64,000 nucleotides of DNA, taken from positions 19,011 to 83,010 of the forward strand of contig JAEYUQ010000022.1 of the NCBI GenBank assembly GCA_023432405.1, read 5' to 3'. Under the pieces are notes generated by a model. It saw only the letters and a program-made list of their open reading frames with translations, was not told the origin of the DNA and did no database searches. Source of the stretch: Actinomycetes bacterium. GTDB lineage: Bacteria; Actinomycetota; Actinomycetes; Mycobacteriales; Mycobacteriaceae. This document shows, piece by piece, positions 1-8,282 of the stretch. The translations under genes were made by a program, and so were the position numbers. Position 1 is the stretch's first letter; every line of letters starts with the position of its first letter.

Positions 1-61
1 AACTCACAAAAAGTACAGAGTGCTTTGGGAAAACGGTGTGCCGGTAGTTATCGAAGTTTGA
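1..61 (+). CDS. C-terminal end of a truncated gene (unknown)
   Basis: An open frame enters from the left edge and ends at the TGA at 59-61. Its last residues read like a folded-protein terminus (HKKYRVLWENGVPVVIEV). Only about 19 residues are visible, so no family can be named. It is followed by 86 bases before the next gene on the same strand. The call rests only on the plausible amino-acid composition of the tail. Confidence 0.35.
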   Translation, partial: THKKYRVLWENGVPVVIEV

Positions 62-147
62 GCATGAATCCTCATGAACTGTGGGCGGGGTAGAGACGCT
101 GCGTTAGTAGTTCAATCCAGATAAGTGAAGGTTGTGAGGAGCGCAAG

Positions 148-1242
148 ATGAATAAGGATAAGAATGGCGAATGGGCGGAGGCCTCACCTCAGCAGACTCC
201 GCATGACTGGACAGAGCAACGGGAGCCCAGTAGTGAGGAAGCTGACACCGCCCATGTTCAGAGTTCGCGGAAAAAGTCTGTAGCGGTACCTATCCTCATC
301 ACGTTAATTTGCATTTTGGTTGTGGTGGTGGCTGTGGGGGCCTTTGTTCTTTTCCTTCACAAGGATAAAGATGATTCGATGGACGCCGCCGCGTTGTCTG
401 CTAGTACCAGCTCTCACCAGAGCGCGCCTCTGACCACAGTTAAGGTGAAAGCTGGGCAGACTACCGTCACTAATACCGCTACTAAGGTGCAGAGTGCTCC
501 AGCAAAGAGCACAGCTGATACCTGTACCGAGTTAAAGAAGGTATATGAACAAGAGCATCAAATTACTCTCAAGAATAAGGGTGACGACGATGTTAAGCCG
601 TGGGATTCGTACATGGTTTATTGTGATGGAAAATGGGGGCAGATAGTAAACGCAGAATGGGGTGCAGGAGACGTTAACTATTATGATGGCCATCAATGGA
701 TAACCATTGAAGGCCGTAATGTTGACAATGGAACTGGGCCAGGAGTGTTTTGCTTCGATAAAAGTAATCTCATGGCCTATAACCCGCCTCAACAAGCATT
801 AAGCGGTATGAATGTAGTGTTTTGTGAAGATGTGGCTACCCAGCAGGGGGACTCTAGTAGTTCTGGCTCCGGAACTGACTCAGGAACCACAAACCTAGTC
901 TCTACAGTTTCTCGAGCTTCCAGTTCAGGAATGTACGATAGTCCCGCGTGTGATGGCCGGTACATCCTGATTGTGGAGAGCGTGATTGTGACGTCAGGAG
1001 AAAATCCTGATTCGAAGGTAAGTCAGCGTTTGGCAAATTATCCAGGCGCGAGTGCCGCAACACCAGGGGCCTGCGGATCATTGCGAGCTGTTGATCCAGA
1101 TTCCGGTGGCGATATCTATCCCATTTATTATGACTACGGATTTGATCTGAATTCTGCCTGTGTGGGACGTCAAAACAACGGTAACGTGGGCAACGTTCGA
1201 AAGCTAAGTAATCAGACTGAAAAGGCTAATCTCTGTGGGTGA
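148..1242 (+). CDS. Membrane-anchored protein with extracellular C-terminal domain, paralogue 1
   Basis: The 364-residue product has a polar cytoplasmic N-terminus (about 1-44), one hydrophobic segment (about 45-70) and a long Ser/Thr-rich extracellular part. Two extracellular modules are visible: a central Cys-containing part with YCDGKWG and W-rich strands (about 130-235), and a C-terminal part of about 100 residues (from about 265) with CDGRYILI, GACGSLRAVD and YPIYYDYGFDL. A similar CDGR...PG.CPSLR arrangement occurs in extracellular ends of some actinobacterial Ser/Thr kinases, from memory of the family; here no kinase is attached. The start ATG follows a GAGG-type site. It overlaps the next gene by 8 bases and the two are clearly paralogous. 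Function is unknown; ligand sensing or a wall-linked role is a guess. Confidence 0.75.
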   Translation: MNKDKNGEWAEASPQQTPHDWTEQREPSSEEADTAHVQSSRKKSVAVPILITLICILVVVVAVGAFVLFLHKDKDDSMDAAALSASTSSHQSAPLTTVKVKAGQTTVTNTATKVQSAPAKSTADTCTELKKVYEQEHQITLKNKGDDDVKPWDSYMVYCDGKWGQIVNAEWGAGDVNYYDGHQWITIEGRNVDNGTGPGVFCFDKSNLMAYNPPQQALSGMNVVFCEDVATQQGDSSSSGSGTDSGTTNLVSTVSRASSSGMYDSPACDGRYILIVESVIVTSGENPDSKVSQRLANYPGASAATPGACGSLRAVDPDSGGDIYPIYYDYGFDLNSACVGRQNNGNVGNVRKLSNQTEKANLCG

Positions 1243-2287
1243 GGGTAAGAATTCAGAGGCTGAAAACAGCAACTATGATTGGTTTGCTCCCAGTGAAACA
1301 GCTAACGCAGACGTTCTTGGGACTGTGTCCGAAGAACAGAAGCAGAGCTCTATGCTCGTTCCAGTTCTTGTGGGGGTGTTATGCCTTCTCATTGCCATTG
1401 TGGTGGTTGGCGCAGTTGTTATCTTTCAACAGCGAGATAAGGACGAGTCCCTAAGTCAAGCCTCATTAGAAACTGAATCCAGTGCAAAAGTATCGAGTTC
1501 GGGAATGGATTTGTCACCTAAGGACAGTGGAACAGAGGGGAAAACCTCTGGTGACCCTTGCCTTAGTTTCCCTGTAAAGCCTGGGCAGAGATTGATATTC
1601 AAGGAGGAAACCGCTGAAGATCCGTCTCCAGACGATACAGGGGTTCCTTATTGTGATGGGGAGTGGGCAGTGTGGGGTCCTTGGGGTACCGATGCTATCT
1701 CTGCACCCTTGCATTGGAGTGGAAGCGAATGGGTAGACGTTGGTCTTGAACCTGACGGAAGGGCGGAAGTAAGCGGATATCCCTGCTATAACAGAGCAAC
1801 TTTGGAACGGGAGGGAGTTTCCGAGGGGCTTATTGAATCCGGAATAATCACGCTGTGTGCTTCTCATTCATCCGATCAAGAAAATTCTTCAGCAGGTAAC
1901 TCGGAGAATTACCCGTACGGTAATTCTGAAACACCCTCGAAGGATTCTACAAAAGACATATCTGCTCTGTCTGACTATAAAAACCCTTCGTGTGACGGAC
2001 GGTATATTCTAATAGCGGATAGTGTAATTGTTCCTGATGGGGGTGACGCAACCGCAATGGTGTACGCCCGGCTCCAAGACTATCCTGGGGCTGTAGCCGC
2101 AAACCCTGGAGCGTGCCCCTCTCTTCGAGCAGTTGACCTGAACACTGGTGGCAGAATCTACCCCATCTACTACGACTACGGCTTTGATCTCGATGCTGTG
2201 TGTGCCGCGTATGGCACTAAGGGCGATCATGGTGATGTACGCACTCTGACCAATGTCCAGGGTCAGTACAGGAATCCCTGCGTATAA
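1235..2287 (+). CDS. Membrane-anchored protein with extracellular C-terminal domain, paralogue 2
   Basis: The product has 350 residues and starts with GTG at 1235, overlapping the stop of the upstream paralogue by 8 bases, so the two are probably translationally coupled. It has the same plan: polar N-terminus, one membrane segment (about 41-64), a central YCDGEW module, a Ser/Asn-rich linker, and a C-terminal module (about 250-350) with CDGRYILIADSVIV, GACPSLRAVDLN and IYPIYYDYGFDL. The C-terminal modules of the two proteins are nearly collinear while the linkers differ strongly, which fits duplication followed by linker drift. No enzyme motif is seen. The pair stands alone between the left edge and an insertion sequence. 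Confidence 0.75.
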   Translation: MGEGKNSEAENSNYDWFAPSETANADVLGTVSEEQKQSSMLVPVLVGVLCLLIAIVVVGAVVIFQQRDKDESLSQASLETESSAKVSSSGMDLSPKDSGTEGKTSGDPCLSFPVKPGQRLIFKEETAEDPSPDDTGVPYCDGEWAVWGPWGTDAISAPLHWSGSEWVDVGLEPDGRAEVSGYPCYNRATLEREGVSEGLIESGIITLCASHSSDQENSSAGNSENYPYGNSETPSKDSTKDISALSDYKNPSCDGRYILIADSVIVPDGGDATAMVYARLQDYPGAVAANPGACPSLRAVDLNTGGRIYPIYYDYGFDLDAVCAAYGTKGDHGDVRTLTNVQGQYRNPCV

Positions 2288-2400
2288 CAAGGTTTTGATG
2301 TGGAGCGGGGTGTAAAAACCCGAGTTAAAAACCATGAGCGGGCTGAATGCGAGAAGCTCAGAGTCGGTGGCCCGCGTGAAGTTCTGAATGGGCTGAGAAC

Positions 2401-2431
2401 TTGGGCTGCTTGTAGGGAATGACAAGCCCAA
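2401..2431 (+). terminator. Possible imperfect hairpin after the paralogue pair
   Basis: TTGGGC-(TGC)-TTGT pairs with ACAA-GCCCAA across an 8-base loop. There is no T-run after it, so termination is only a suggestion. The rest of 2288-2515 holds no convincing gene; it includes a run of nine G at 2488-2496. Confidence 0.25.
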
Positions 2432-2515
2432 AGGTGAACTCACCAAGCTAACAGGGCTGCTCGTACTAAATAAGAAGAAAAGGTTGCGGGGGGGGGCTGT
2501 CGTAGTTCAATAAGT

Positions 2516-2538
2516 GGCTCTTCCGGTTTTAGGGTGCG
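2516..2538 (+). repeat. IS left terminal inverted repeat
   Basis: This 23-base end differs from the right end at positions 16 and 17 only. Confidence 0.85.
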
Positions 2539-3844
2539 TTGGTGGTGGGGGTGAGGTGTCCTGAGTGGAGGAGGGATCGGTTGGTGTAGTTGGTGAGGTT
2601 TCTAAAACCGAGGGCTATACCGCGGAGGTGTTCGAGTCTGCCGTTGATGGCTTCTACAGGCCCGTTGGAGGCGTGCACATCAAAATAGGCGAAAATATCG
2701 TCTCTTCTTTTCCACAGGGTGCGCCCCAGCTGGGCAAGCTCGACAAGATCTGTGGGAACACCAGATTTCAGGCATTCCATGATGTTCTCCATCAGTTTTC
2801 TGCCAGCATGTTTATCGGGATGCTCGTAAGCGCTGATGAGGTCTTGGTAAAATGCCAGGTGACTTCCACCACACTATGATTCTCATCGGCCAGCCACAGG
2901 GCTTTGAGAGCGTTTTTCTGTGTGTCGGTCAGTAAAGCTTTCCGGGTTAAAAGACGTCGTCGAGATGTGTAGAGAAGATCCGTTTTCTTCCCGCGTGCTC
3001 CTGTCGTGATCTGCTGGATACGCTGTCGTGAGGCGGTCAGCTTTAAGGCGGCGAGATGAACCACGTGAAAAGGATCCATGACTTTAGTAGCCGGAGGCAG
3101 CATCGTGGTGGTAGCTGTGGCGTAGCCTTGAAACCCGTCCATGGTCACCACCGTGACCTGATCCCTAAACTGTGGGGTTTGTTCACCAAGCCATGAGGCA
3201 AACACCTGGGCGCTTCTACCAGGACGAATATCAATAAGCCTGGCAGGGCCGGTGTTGGTCACCGTCGGGGTGATATCTACCATGATCGTGACGAAACTAG
3301 ACGGCTGTCCTACCCTGTGGGTTTGTTTCCACACGTGTTCGTCAACCCCGAGGTAGAAGACCCCATCCAACCTGTTCGGATTGTCCCTTACACGGGATTC
3401 CACCAGGCGGGCGGCTATACGGTTGACCAGATCCCAGCCTATAGCCAAGGCTCGGGCGATAGCGCTAATACTGTGATGATCACAGGCAAGCTTCTTTTCG
3501 ATCCAGGCTATTGCCCGGCACGTCAGCTTACAGGTAGAACTACAACAAGCCAGCCGGGGTTGAAAAATCTTCCTACCACAAGCATCGTTGGTGCAGCAGT
3601 ATCGGGGGCATCTGATGTGCAAGCGCACAGGATGACCGAACGCGGGAATATCCACCACGGTTTTTACCCTGTGATCCCGAAGCCTTCTAACCTTTCTGCA
3701 CGCAGGACACCTGCTATCCACACGCACGGGATAAGCACAAATATGGGTGATCGCTTCCTCGGCGTAGGCGTGAGTGATAGCTAAACCCAGTTCGGTGGTA
3801 CGGCAAATAGTGTCAGCTACATGATTGTCTGTAGACGTCATCAC
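2529..3844 (-). pseudogene. ISL3-family transposase, frameshifted
   Basis: The first frame (3844 to 2792, 350 residues) has the N-terminal Cys-rich zinc-ribbon region (CPAC..., CCTNDACG), a helix-turn-helix-like part, and the first two catalytic aspartates (GVDEH; TMDGF). The second frame (2792 to 2529, 87 residues) continues the family C-terminus with the catalytic glutamate in NGPVEAINGRLE. The true frame changes at the four-base A run 2849-2852 (TTTT on the coding strand): after TWHF the other frame reads YQDLISAYEHPDKHAGRKL straight into the second part. One base appears to be missing from the run. Since the shift separates the two Asp from the Glu, the first product alone should be inactive unless frameshifting occurs. 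Confidence 0.85.
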
Positions 3845-3944
3845 AGGATCCTAGGTTGTGGATGTTTGTTCGAACACCATTATTATTCGCCACCTAGGAT
3901 CCCCACCTATCTAGCCACATCCCACCCCACAAGCCATCACCCTA

Positions 3945-3967
3945 CGCACCTAAAAACCGGAAGAGCC
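3945..3967 (-). repeat. IS right terminal inverted repeat
   Basis: This end is the inverted copy of 2516-2538 and lies about 100 bases upstream of the transposase start. Confidence 0.85.
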
Positions 3968-4224
3968 TATTAACTTCACCTAAACTACAATATTGCCAAA
4001 ATAAACTATAGATGTGCGTGCAGCCAATAGTATAGGTAGAGGGTTTTATTGTTCAAACAATTATAATAATCCAATTAAACTTTTCTTAGTTGTTATACTG
4101 CGGAATACGTCGATTATCAGGCAAAGGTGAACTAGTTATGATTGACTGACGGAATAAAGCCGGCTACTTTATAACAAGGTTTCATTTTTAGTGGTTCTTG
4201 TTAATAAAAGAGTGAAATTTAAAT

Positions 4225-5385
4225 CTAGGTCTCGTAAGAGCTTAAGATAAAAGACTTTATGTTATTTTCTGATTGGGCAACGTATTCTTTAATTTTTCTT
4301 TTGGAGATTAATAGAGGAATTGGGTATTTCCAATTGCTAATAATTATTAATAATATTGTTCCTAAGACATAAGGTACTAATGTAATAATAAGATACTTGC
4401 CTTCACCGGAATTTGATATCAAAATGATTGCCTGGATTCCGCAAGTACATAAAGCAAATTGAATTAAACAAAGTACATTACCAAAGAAAGGATCAATAGT
4501 ATGTCTCCGCCCTGTGAAATAGATTCTCCGTTTGATATTTTTGGTTGTATTATTTTTTTTAGTTATGTGAGGTTTTGATAGAAGTATGCCTTTGCATTTT
4601 ACCACATGTGCAAATTTTAAGTTGCTAATAATCCCACCTAAAGTAAATATGGCCAAATAAGTGCATATTGTAAATATACTTAGTGCTAAATAGCTTTCTT
4701 TAATGATAATTGGTAATAAAAATGCGGCAAATATTATAAGGATTAGAACTAAGTAATGACGTTGCTTTTTAAATAGAGTTTCTTCCATTTCGTTTGCCGA
4801 TATTATAAAATGCTTTATTTCCTCCCTCATCTTTTGGTTTTCGATCCTATTTGTCAGCGTTTGAAATTCCAAATTTATTTGCTTTTTGCTGTAAGTTGCA
4901 ATTCCCGAGCAAAAAAATAGTAAAACTAGGCTCATTGTAGCCTCTGTAAATGTTGAATAGTATCGCTCAAACCCTTCATTAGTCATAGCTATTGACAAAA
5001 TCGATAGACCTGTGATTAAGATAATAGTTACTATATAATAAACTATTATTTTGTCTGCAATATCTATGAGTTCTAGTAAAGGATAGTTATATCTATTAGA
5101 TGTAGTTTCTTTATTCTTGATTGTCCAGACTAATGCCGAAACTAGTGTTGCTATTAGGGAAAGAATAGCTTCTTTCTGGCTGAGTGTGTTGAGTATACTA
5201 AGGACTAGCGCCGGTGATAGTTGAATGAATTCTTTTGGCTTGAATAAGTATTTCATTAATAGGATGTATATAATGAAGACGATTGCAATAGTCCCTATTA
5301 CCGTCAAATAGAATTTTAAAAGGTTTTGTAATGTTTCTCTTACGGTGTTAATCTGAGGGTGTCTGTCTGATTCTTGACTTTGCAT
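4225..5385 (-). CDS. AT-rich orphan multi-spanning membrane protein
   Basis: The 386-residue product has about eight hydrophobic segments (near 23-48, 60-87, 112-134, 149-166, 211-229, 232-253, 302-325, 331-350). A charged, coiled-coil-like cytoplasmic stretch (about 167-208) separates segments 4 and 5, and a basic stretch (about 268-298) precedes segment 7. No transport, kinase or nuclease motif is recognised. Codon use is dominated by A/T-ending codons, unlike every gene from 6.1 kb on, which points to recent transfer. It lies between an insertion sequence and the 3' side of a tRNA-Gly gene. An accessory or defence function is possible but nothing in the protein shows it. The ATG is preceded only by a weak GGA. 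Confidence 0.7.
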   Translation of the reverse strand: MQSQESDRHPQINTVRETLQNLLKFYLTVIGTIAIVFIIYILLMKYLFKPKEFIQLSPALVLSILNTLSQKEAILSLIATLVSALVWTIKNKETTSNRYNYPLLELIDIADKIIVYYIVTIILITGLSILSIAMTNEGFERYYSTFTEATMSLVLLFFCSGIATYSKKQINLEFQTLTNRIENQKMREEIKHFIISANEMEETLFKKQRHYLVLILIIFAAFLLPIIIKESYLALSIFTICTYLAIFTLGGIISNLKFAHVVKCKGILLSKPHITKKNNTTKNIKRRIYFTGRRHTIDPFFGNVLCLIQFALCTCGIQAIILISNSGEGKYLIITLVPYVLGTILLIIISNWKYPIPLLISKRKIKEYVAQSENNIKSFILSSYET

Positions 5386-5892
5386 TTTAGATTTCCGTTT
5401 CGTTTTTTTAATACTGTTTTTCCGCTTGTTATTTTCATAGCGTCCTTTAGTTTTGTTAGTTAGTTTTTGTAATTTTGAGTATACAGTTTTTAAAGATGAA
5501 TTTCACCCCATTAAATTATTTAAATGTTTTATTTAAGTGTTTTATTATTGTCAATATTTACTATACTAGAGTTAATTTACCAGTTTTGCAAAGGTTTTAG
5601 CGGCTGTTTGAACGGTGAGAGGTATTACTGTTTACTTTGCAAGTTTCAGGGTTATTCGGTGTTAATTAGTCGGTTAGGTTTTTGTCTATAATGCTGTAAT
5701 TTCTATTTCCAATTGATATTATGCTACAACGGCTATTATTTAAGGTGCAGTTTCTGTAAAATCCTGAGGATAAACTTCCTTGGAAAACCTTCCAGTCCAA
5801 GGAGATAGCATTAAGTACTTTAGCTCGGCAATCGGAATGTCTCTGCAGGTTGGTGAAAGCCAGTGACTTTTAGTCAACTAGAAGCCAACGAG
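5386..5892. other. AT-rich gene-free stretch between orphan gene and tRNA-Gly
   Basis: No credible reading frame is seen. Two inverted repeats stand out: TTGCAAAG (5586-5593) with CTTTGCAA (5635-5642), and TCCTTGG (5777-5783) with CCAAGGA (5797-5803). The second lies downstream of the tRNA on its strand and may be its terminator. The promoter of the orphan membrane gene should lie in the left part. No copy of the tRNA 3' end was found that could mark an att site. Confidence 0.5.
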
Positions 5893-5963
5893 AGCCGATG
5901 ACGGGAATCGAACCCGCGTCCTCAGCTTGGGAAGCTGATGTTCTACCATTGAACTACATCGGC
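5893..5963 (-). tRNA. tRNA-Gly (anticodon CCC)
   Basis: On the minus strand the acceptor GCCGATG pairs with CATCGGC, the D arm (GTTCAATGGTAGAAC) is normal, and the anticodon stem TCAGC/GCTGA encloses loop TTCCCAA. The T arm is CGGGTTCGATTCCCG. The anticodon CCC reads GGG glycine codons. CCA is not encoded. The 3' end faces the AT-rich accessory DNA, the usual orientation for an element integrated at a tRNA gene. Confidence 0.95.
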
Positions 5964-6140
5964 ACAGCCTGACAGGTGCCTAACACTGGCATCTCTTCTA
6001 AAACTGCTGTCCACATCATACATTGTGGGCGCTGTGTACTCCTAAACCGCTGGATAGACGGGCTGAGTTCTCGCAACCCAACCAGGCGTCAGCTCTCTTC
6101 GTCTCTGGGAATCCGGCGCGCCAGATTCCCCCACCTGAAC

Positions 6141-6146
6141 TACACT
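6141..6146 (+). promoter_or_regulatory. Leaderless -10 hexamer of dcd (TACACT)
   Basis: TACACT is followed by seven bases and then GTG at 6154, so transcription would begin at or next to the start codon. No Shine-Dalgarno sequence is present. Confidence 0.55.
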
Positions 6147-6153
6147 AATCCCC

Positions 6154-6717
6154 GTGCTTCTATCTGACCGTGATATTCGCAGTGCCATTGAGTCGGCGCA
6201 CCTAAGAATTGATCCCTATGATTCTGCGCTCGTACAGCCCTCCAGTGTTGATGTGCGTTTGGATCGTTACTTCCGTGTGTTCAACAGTTCGCGGTACACA
6301 CATATTGATCCCAAACTCAACCAGGAGGAGCTCACCACCTTGGTAAAGGTTCCCGACGATGAGCCTTTTATTCTCCACCCGGGTGAGTTTGTTCTTGCAT
6401 CCACGTTGGAGCGTTTCACGCTTCCAGATGATCTTGCAGGGCGGCTTGAAGGCAAGTCTTCCCTGGGAAGGCTTGGCCTTCTCACTCACTCCACCGCCGG
6501 ATTCATAGATCCTGGTTTTGATGGTTACATCACCCTGGAACTCTCAAATGTGGCAAATCTCCCCATTGCCCTGTGGCCTGAGATGAAAATTGGTCAGCTG
6601 GCTTTGTTCTCTATGTCCTCACCGGCGGAAGTGCCTTACGGCTCTGATTCCATAGGCAGCAAGTACCAGGGGCAGCGTGGCCCGACTCCTTCAAAGGCGT
6701 ACCTGAATTTCCAATGA
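6154..6717 (+). CDS. dcd: dCTP deaminase (probably dUMP-forming)
   Basis: The 187-residue product deaminates dCTP; actinobacterial members usually also remove pyrophosphate to give dUMP for thymidylate synthesis. The family core GKSSLGRLGLLTHSTAGFID is at about 109-128, and the catalytic Glu is in the following TLELSN. The C-terminus YQGQRGPTPSK is the nucleotide-closing tail. Length matches the family. Translation starts at GTG 6154 with no ribosome site, as a leaderless mRNA. The stop overlaps the ugd start as ATGA, so the two genes are coupled. The dcd-ugd pair is also adjacent in mycobacteria. Confidence 0.93.
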   Translation: MLLSDRDIRSAIESAHLRIDPYDSALVQPSSVDVRLDRYFRVFNSSRYTHIDPKLNQEELTTLVKVPDDEPFILHPGEFVLASTLERFTLPDDLAGRLEGKSSLGRLGLLTHSTAGFIDPGFDGYITLELSNVANLPIALWPEMKIGQLALFSMSSPAEVPYGSDSIGSKYQGQRGPTPSKAYLNFQ

Positions 6718-8207
6718 ACATCACAGTAATTGGCACCGGATACCTGGGTGCCACCCATGCGGCGTGTATGGCGGAACTTGGGCACAATGTGCTGGGAGTG
6801 GACGTCGATAAGGAAAAAATTGAGGCTCTGACCTCTGGAAACATACCTTTCTTTGAGCCTGGACTTCAGGAGATTGTGGAGCGCAATCTTGCTGAGGGCA
6901 GGCTCCGATTTACCACAGATTATGCGGAAGCTGCCGAGTTTGCGCAGGTTCACTTCCTGGCAGTGGGCACCCCGCAACAGCGGGAATCCTATGCGGCGGA
7001 TGTGCGCTACGTGGATGCGGTAATTGATGAGCTTGTTCCGCTTCTTCACGGGAACCACGTCATTTTCGGGAAATCCACGGTGCCCGTGGGGACGGCGGCT
7101 CGGCTCCAGGAGAGAGCAGACGCTTGTGCGCCTGCTGACGCTTCAGTGGAAATCGCGTGGAACCCGGAGTTTCTGCGGGAGGGGCACGCCGTGGCAGACA
7201 CCCTCACACCCAATCGCATTGTGGTGGGAACTCGGCCGGGGAGCACTGCGGCGTCGACGGCGCGAAAAATCTACGGTGTGCCGGAAGTAGCAGAGATTCT
7301 TAGAGAAAATAGTGTGGGCAGTCAGTCAGAGGTTCACGGGGGAGCACTTCCAGACAACACTGGGGAACCTGCATCTTCTAGTGCGGAAATTGCAGCCCGT
7401 AGTGAGAAGATCGCAGCTGTTACAGAGGAAACCGCAGGCGTGTGTGCTGCTCACGGAAACGCCAGCATTCCGTTTATTGAGACAGACCTCGCCACGGCTG
7501 AACTGGTGAAAGTCTCCGCTAATGCCTTCTTAGCCACCAAGATTTCCTTCATTAACGCCATCTCTGAGGTCTGCGAGGCTGTGGGTGCAGACGTCACCAC
7601 CTTGGCAGAAGCCCTTGGCTACGATGACCGAATTGGGCACAAATTCCTGGGGGCAGGATTGGGCTTTGGTGGCGGCTGTCTCCCCAAAGATATCCGCGCG
7701 TTTATGGCTCGTGCTGGAGAGCTTGGCGTGGACCAGGCGCTCACTTTCCTGCGTGAGGTGGATACGGTGAATATGCGCCGCCGTGACCGCGTGGTGGAAA
7801 TGGCGAAAGCAGCGTGTGGTGGTTCCGTTCTGGGTGCCCATATCACGGTTCTGGGCGCGGCTTTTAAGCCTAACTCTGACGACGTCCGTGATTCCCCGGC
7901 TCTGGCGGTTGCTGGCACCTTGTCCCTGGCAGGGGCCGCGACGGCGGTCTATGACCCCAAGGCTATGGGCAATGCGCGAAAAGTATTCCCTACCTTGAGT
8001 TATGCGGAGAACATTGAAGAAGCCCTATCAGGTGCAGAACTGGTGATACTTGCAACGGAGTGGTCTGAGTTCAGGGAACTTGATCCTGCGTGGGCGGGGA
8101 GGTTGGTGGCGCGCCAGAGAATCATTGATGGGCGCAATGTGCTTCCTCCAGAAAAGTGGAAAGCAGCCGGTTGGGATCTCAAAGCCCTGGGGCGCGGGAA
8201 CGTGTAG
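6714..8207 (+). CDS. ugd: UDP-glucose 6-dehydrogenase with an internal insertion
   Basis: This NAD-dependent enzyme oxidises UDP-glucose to UDP-glucuronate for surface polysaccharide. The N-terminal Rossmann motif GTGYLGATHAA is at 7-17. The middle domain has SANAFLATKISFIN (about 268-281), and catalytic Cys322 lies in GGGCLPKD. The C-terminal UDP-binding domain begins near 350. At 497 residues it is longer than the usual 430-450: residues about 189-248, between KIYG and SIPFIETDLATAEL, are a low-complexity Ser/Glu/Ala insertion at the junction of the N-terminal and central domains. It overlaps dcd by 4 bases. All active-site residues remain, so activity is likely. Confidence 0.9.
   Translation: MNITVIGTGYLGATHAACMAELGHNVLGVDVDKEKIEALTSGNIPFFEPGLQEIVERNLAEGRLRFTTDYAEAAEFAQVHFLAVGTPQQRESYAADVRYVDAVIDELVPLLHGNHVIFGKSTVPVGTAARLQERADACAPADASVEIAWNPEFLREGHAVADTLTPNRIVVGTRPGSTAASTARKIYGVPEVAEILRENSVGSQSEVHGGALPDNTGEPASSSAEIAARSEKIAAVTEETAGVCAAHGNASIPFIETDLATAELVKVSANAFLATKISFINAISEVCEAVGADVTTLAEALGYDDRIGHKFLGAGLGFGGGCLPKDIRAFMARAGELGVDQALTFLREVDTVNMRRRDRVVEMAKAACGGSVLGAHITVLGAAFKPNSDDVRDSPALAVAGTLSLAGAATAVYDPKAMGNARKVFPTLSYAENIEEALSGAELVILATEWSEFRELDPAWAGRLVARQRIIDGRNVLPPEKWKAAGWDLKALGRGNV
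6801..6814 (+). repeat. Dispersed 14-mer, GACGTCGATAAGGA
   Basis: Sense in ugd. First of 16 copies of GRCGTCGHYAAGGR. Confidence 0.7.
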
Positions 8208-8282
8208 AAACGCCTCGCCCCGGCGAAAAGCACCGCCCGTGGGGAGTCCCGTGGCACTGCCCTCGATCCTCCCACCGCGGTG

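Larger units (their letters stand above)
2516..3967. mobile_element. ISL3-family insertion sequence, 1452 bp
   Basis: Both ends carry the same terminal sequence in inverted orientation: GGCTCTTCCGGTTTT begins at 2516 and its complement ends at 3967, and over 23 positions 21 match. Between them lies one transposase reading frame set on the minus strand. Length, ends and protein fit the ISL3 family. ISL3 elements normally leave 8-bp target duplications, but the flanks CAATAAGT and TATTAACT are not identical, so the copy is old, rearranged, or its flanks have decayed. Confidence 0.9.

Noticed and set aside
2488..2496. Run of nine G as a phase-variable tract
   Set aside because: It is intergenic, not clearly within a promoter, and lies just outside the IS end; no variable gene can be named.
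3317..3784. 155-codon plus-strand frame inside the IS
   Set aside because: It is antisense to the transposase catalytic region, with no motif of its own.
2508..3975. 8-bp target duplication of the IS
   Set aside because: The flanking octamers CAATAAGT and TATTAACT differ, so no duplication can be claimed.
1..5890. Prophage or integrated plasmid
   Set aside because: No integrase, structural, lysis or replication gene is visible; only an IS and orphan genes.
5976..6167. Short frame between tRNA-Gly and dcd
   Set aside because: It covers the dcd promoter, has no ribosome site and gives an Arg/Ser-rich product.
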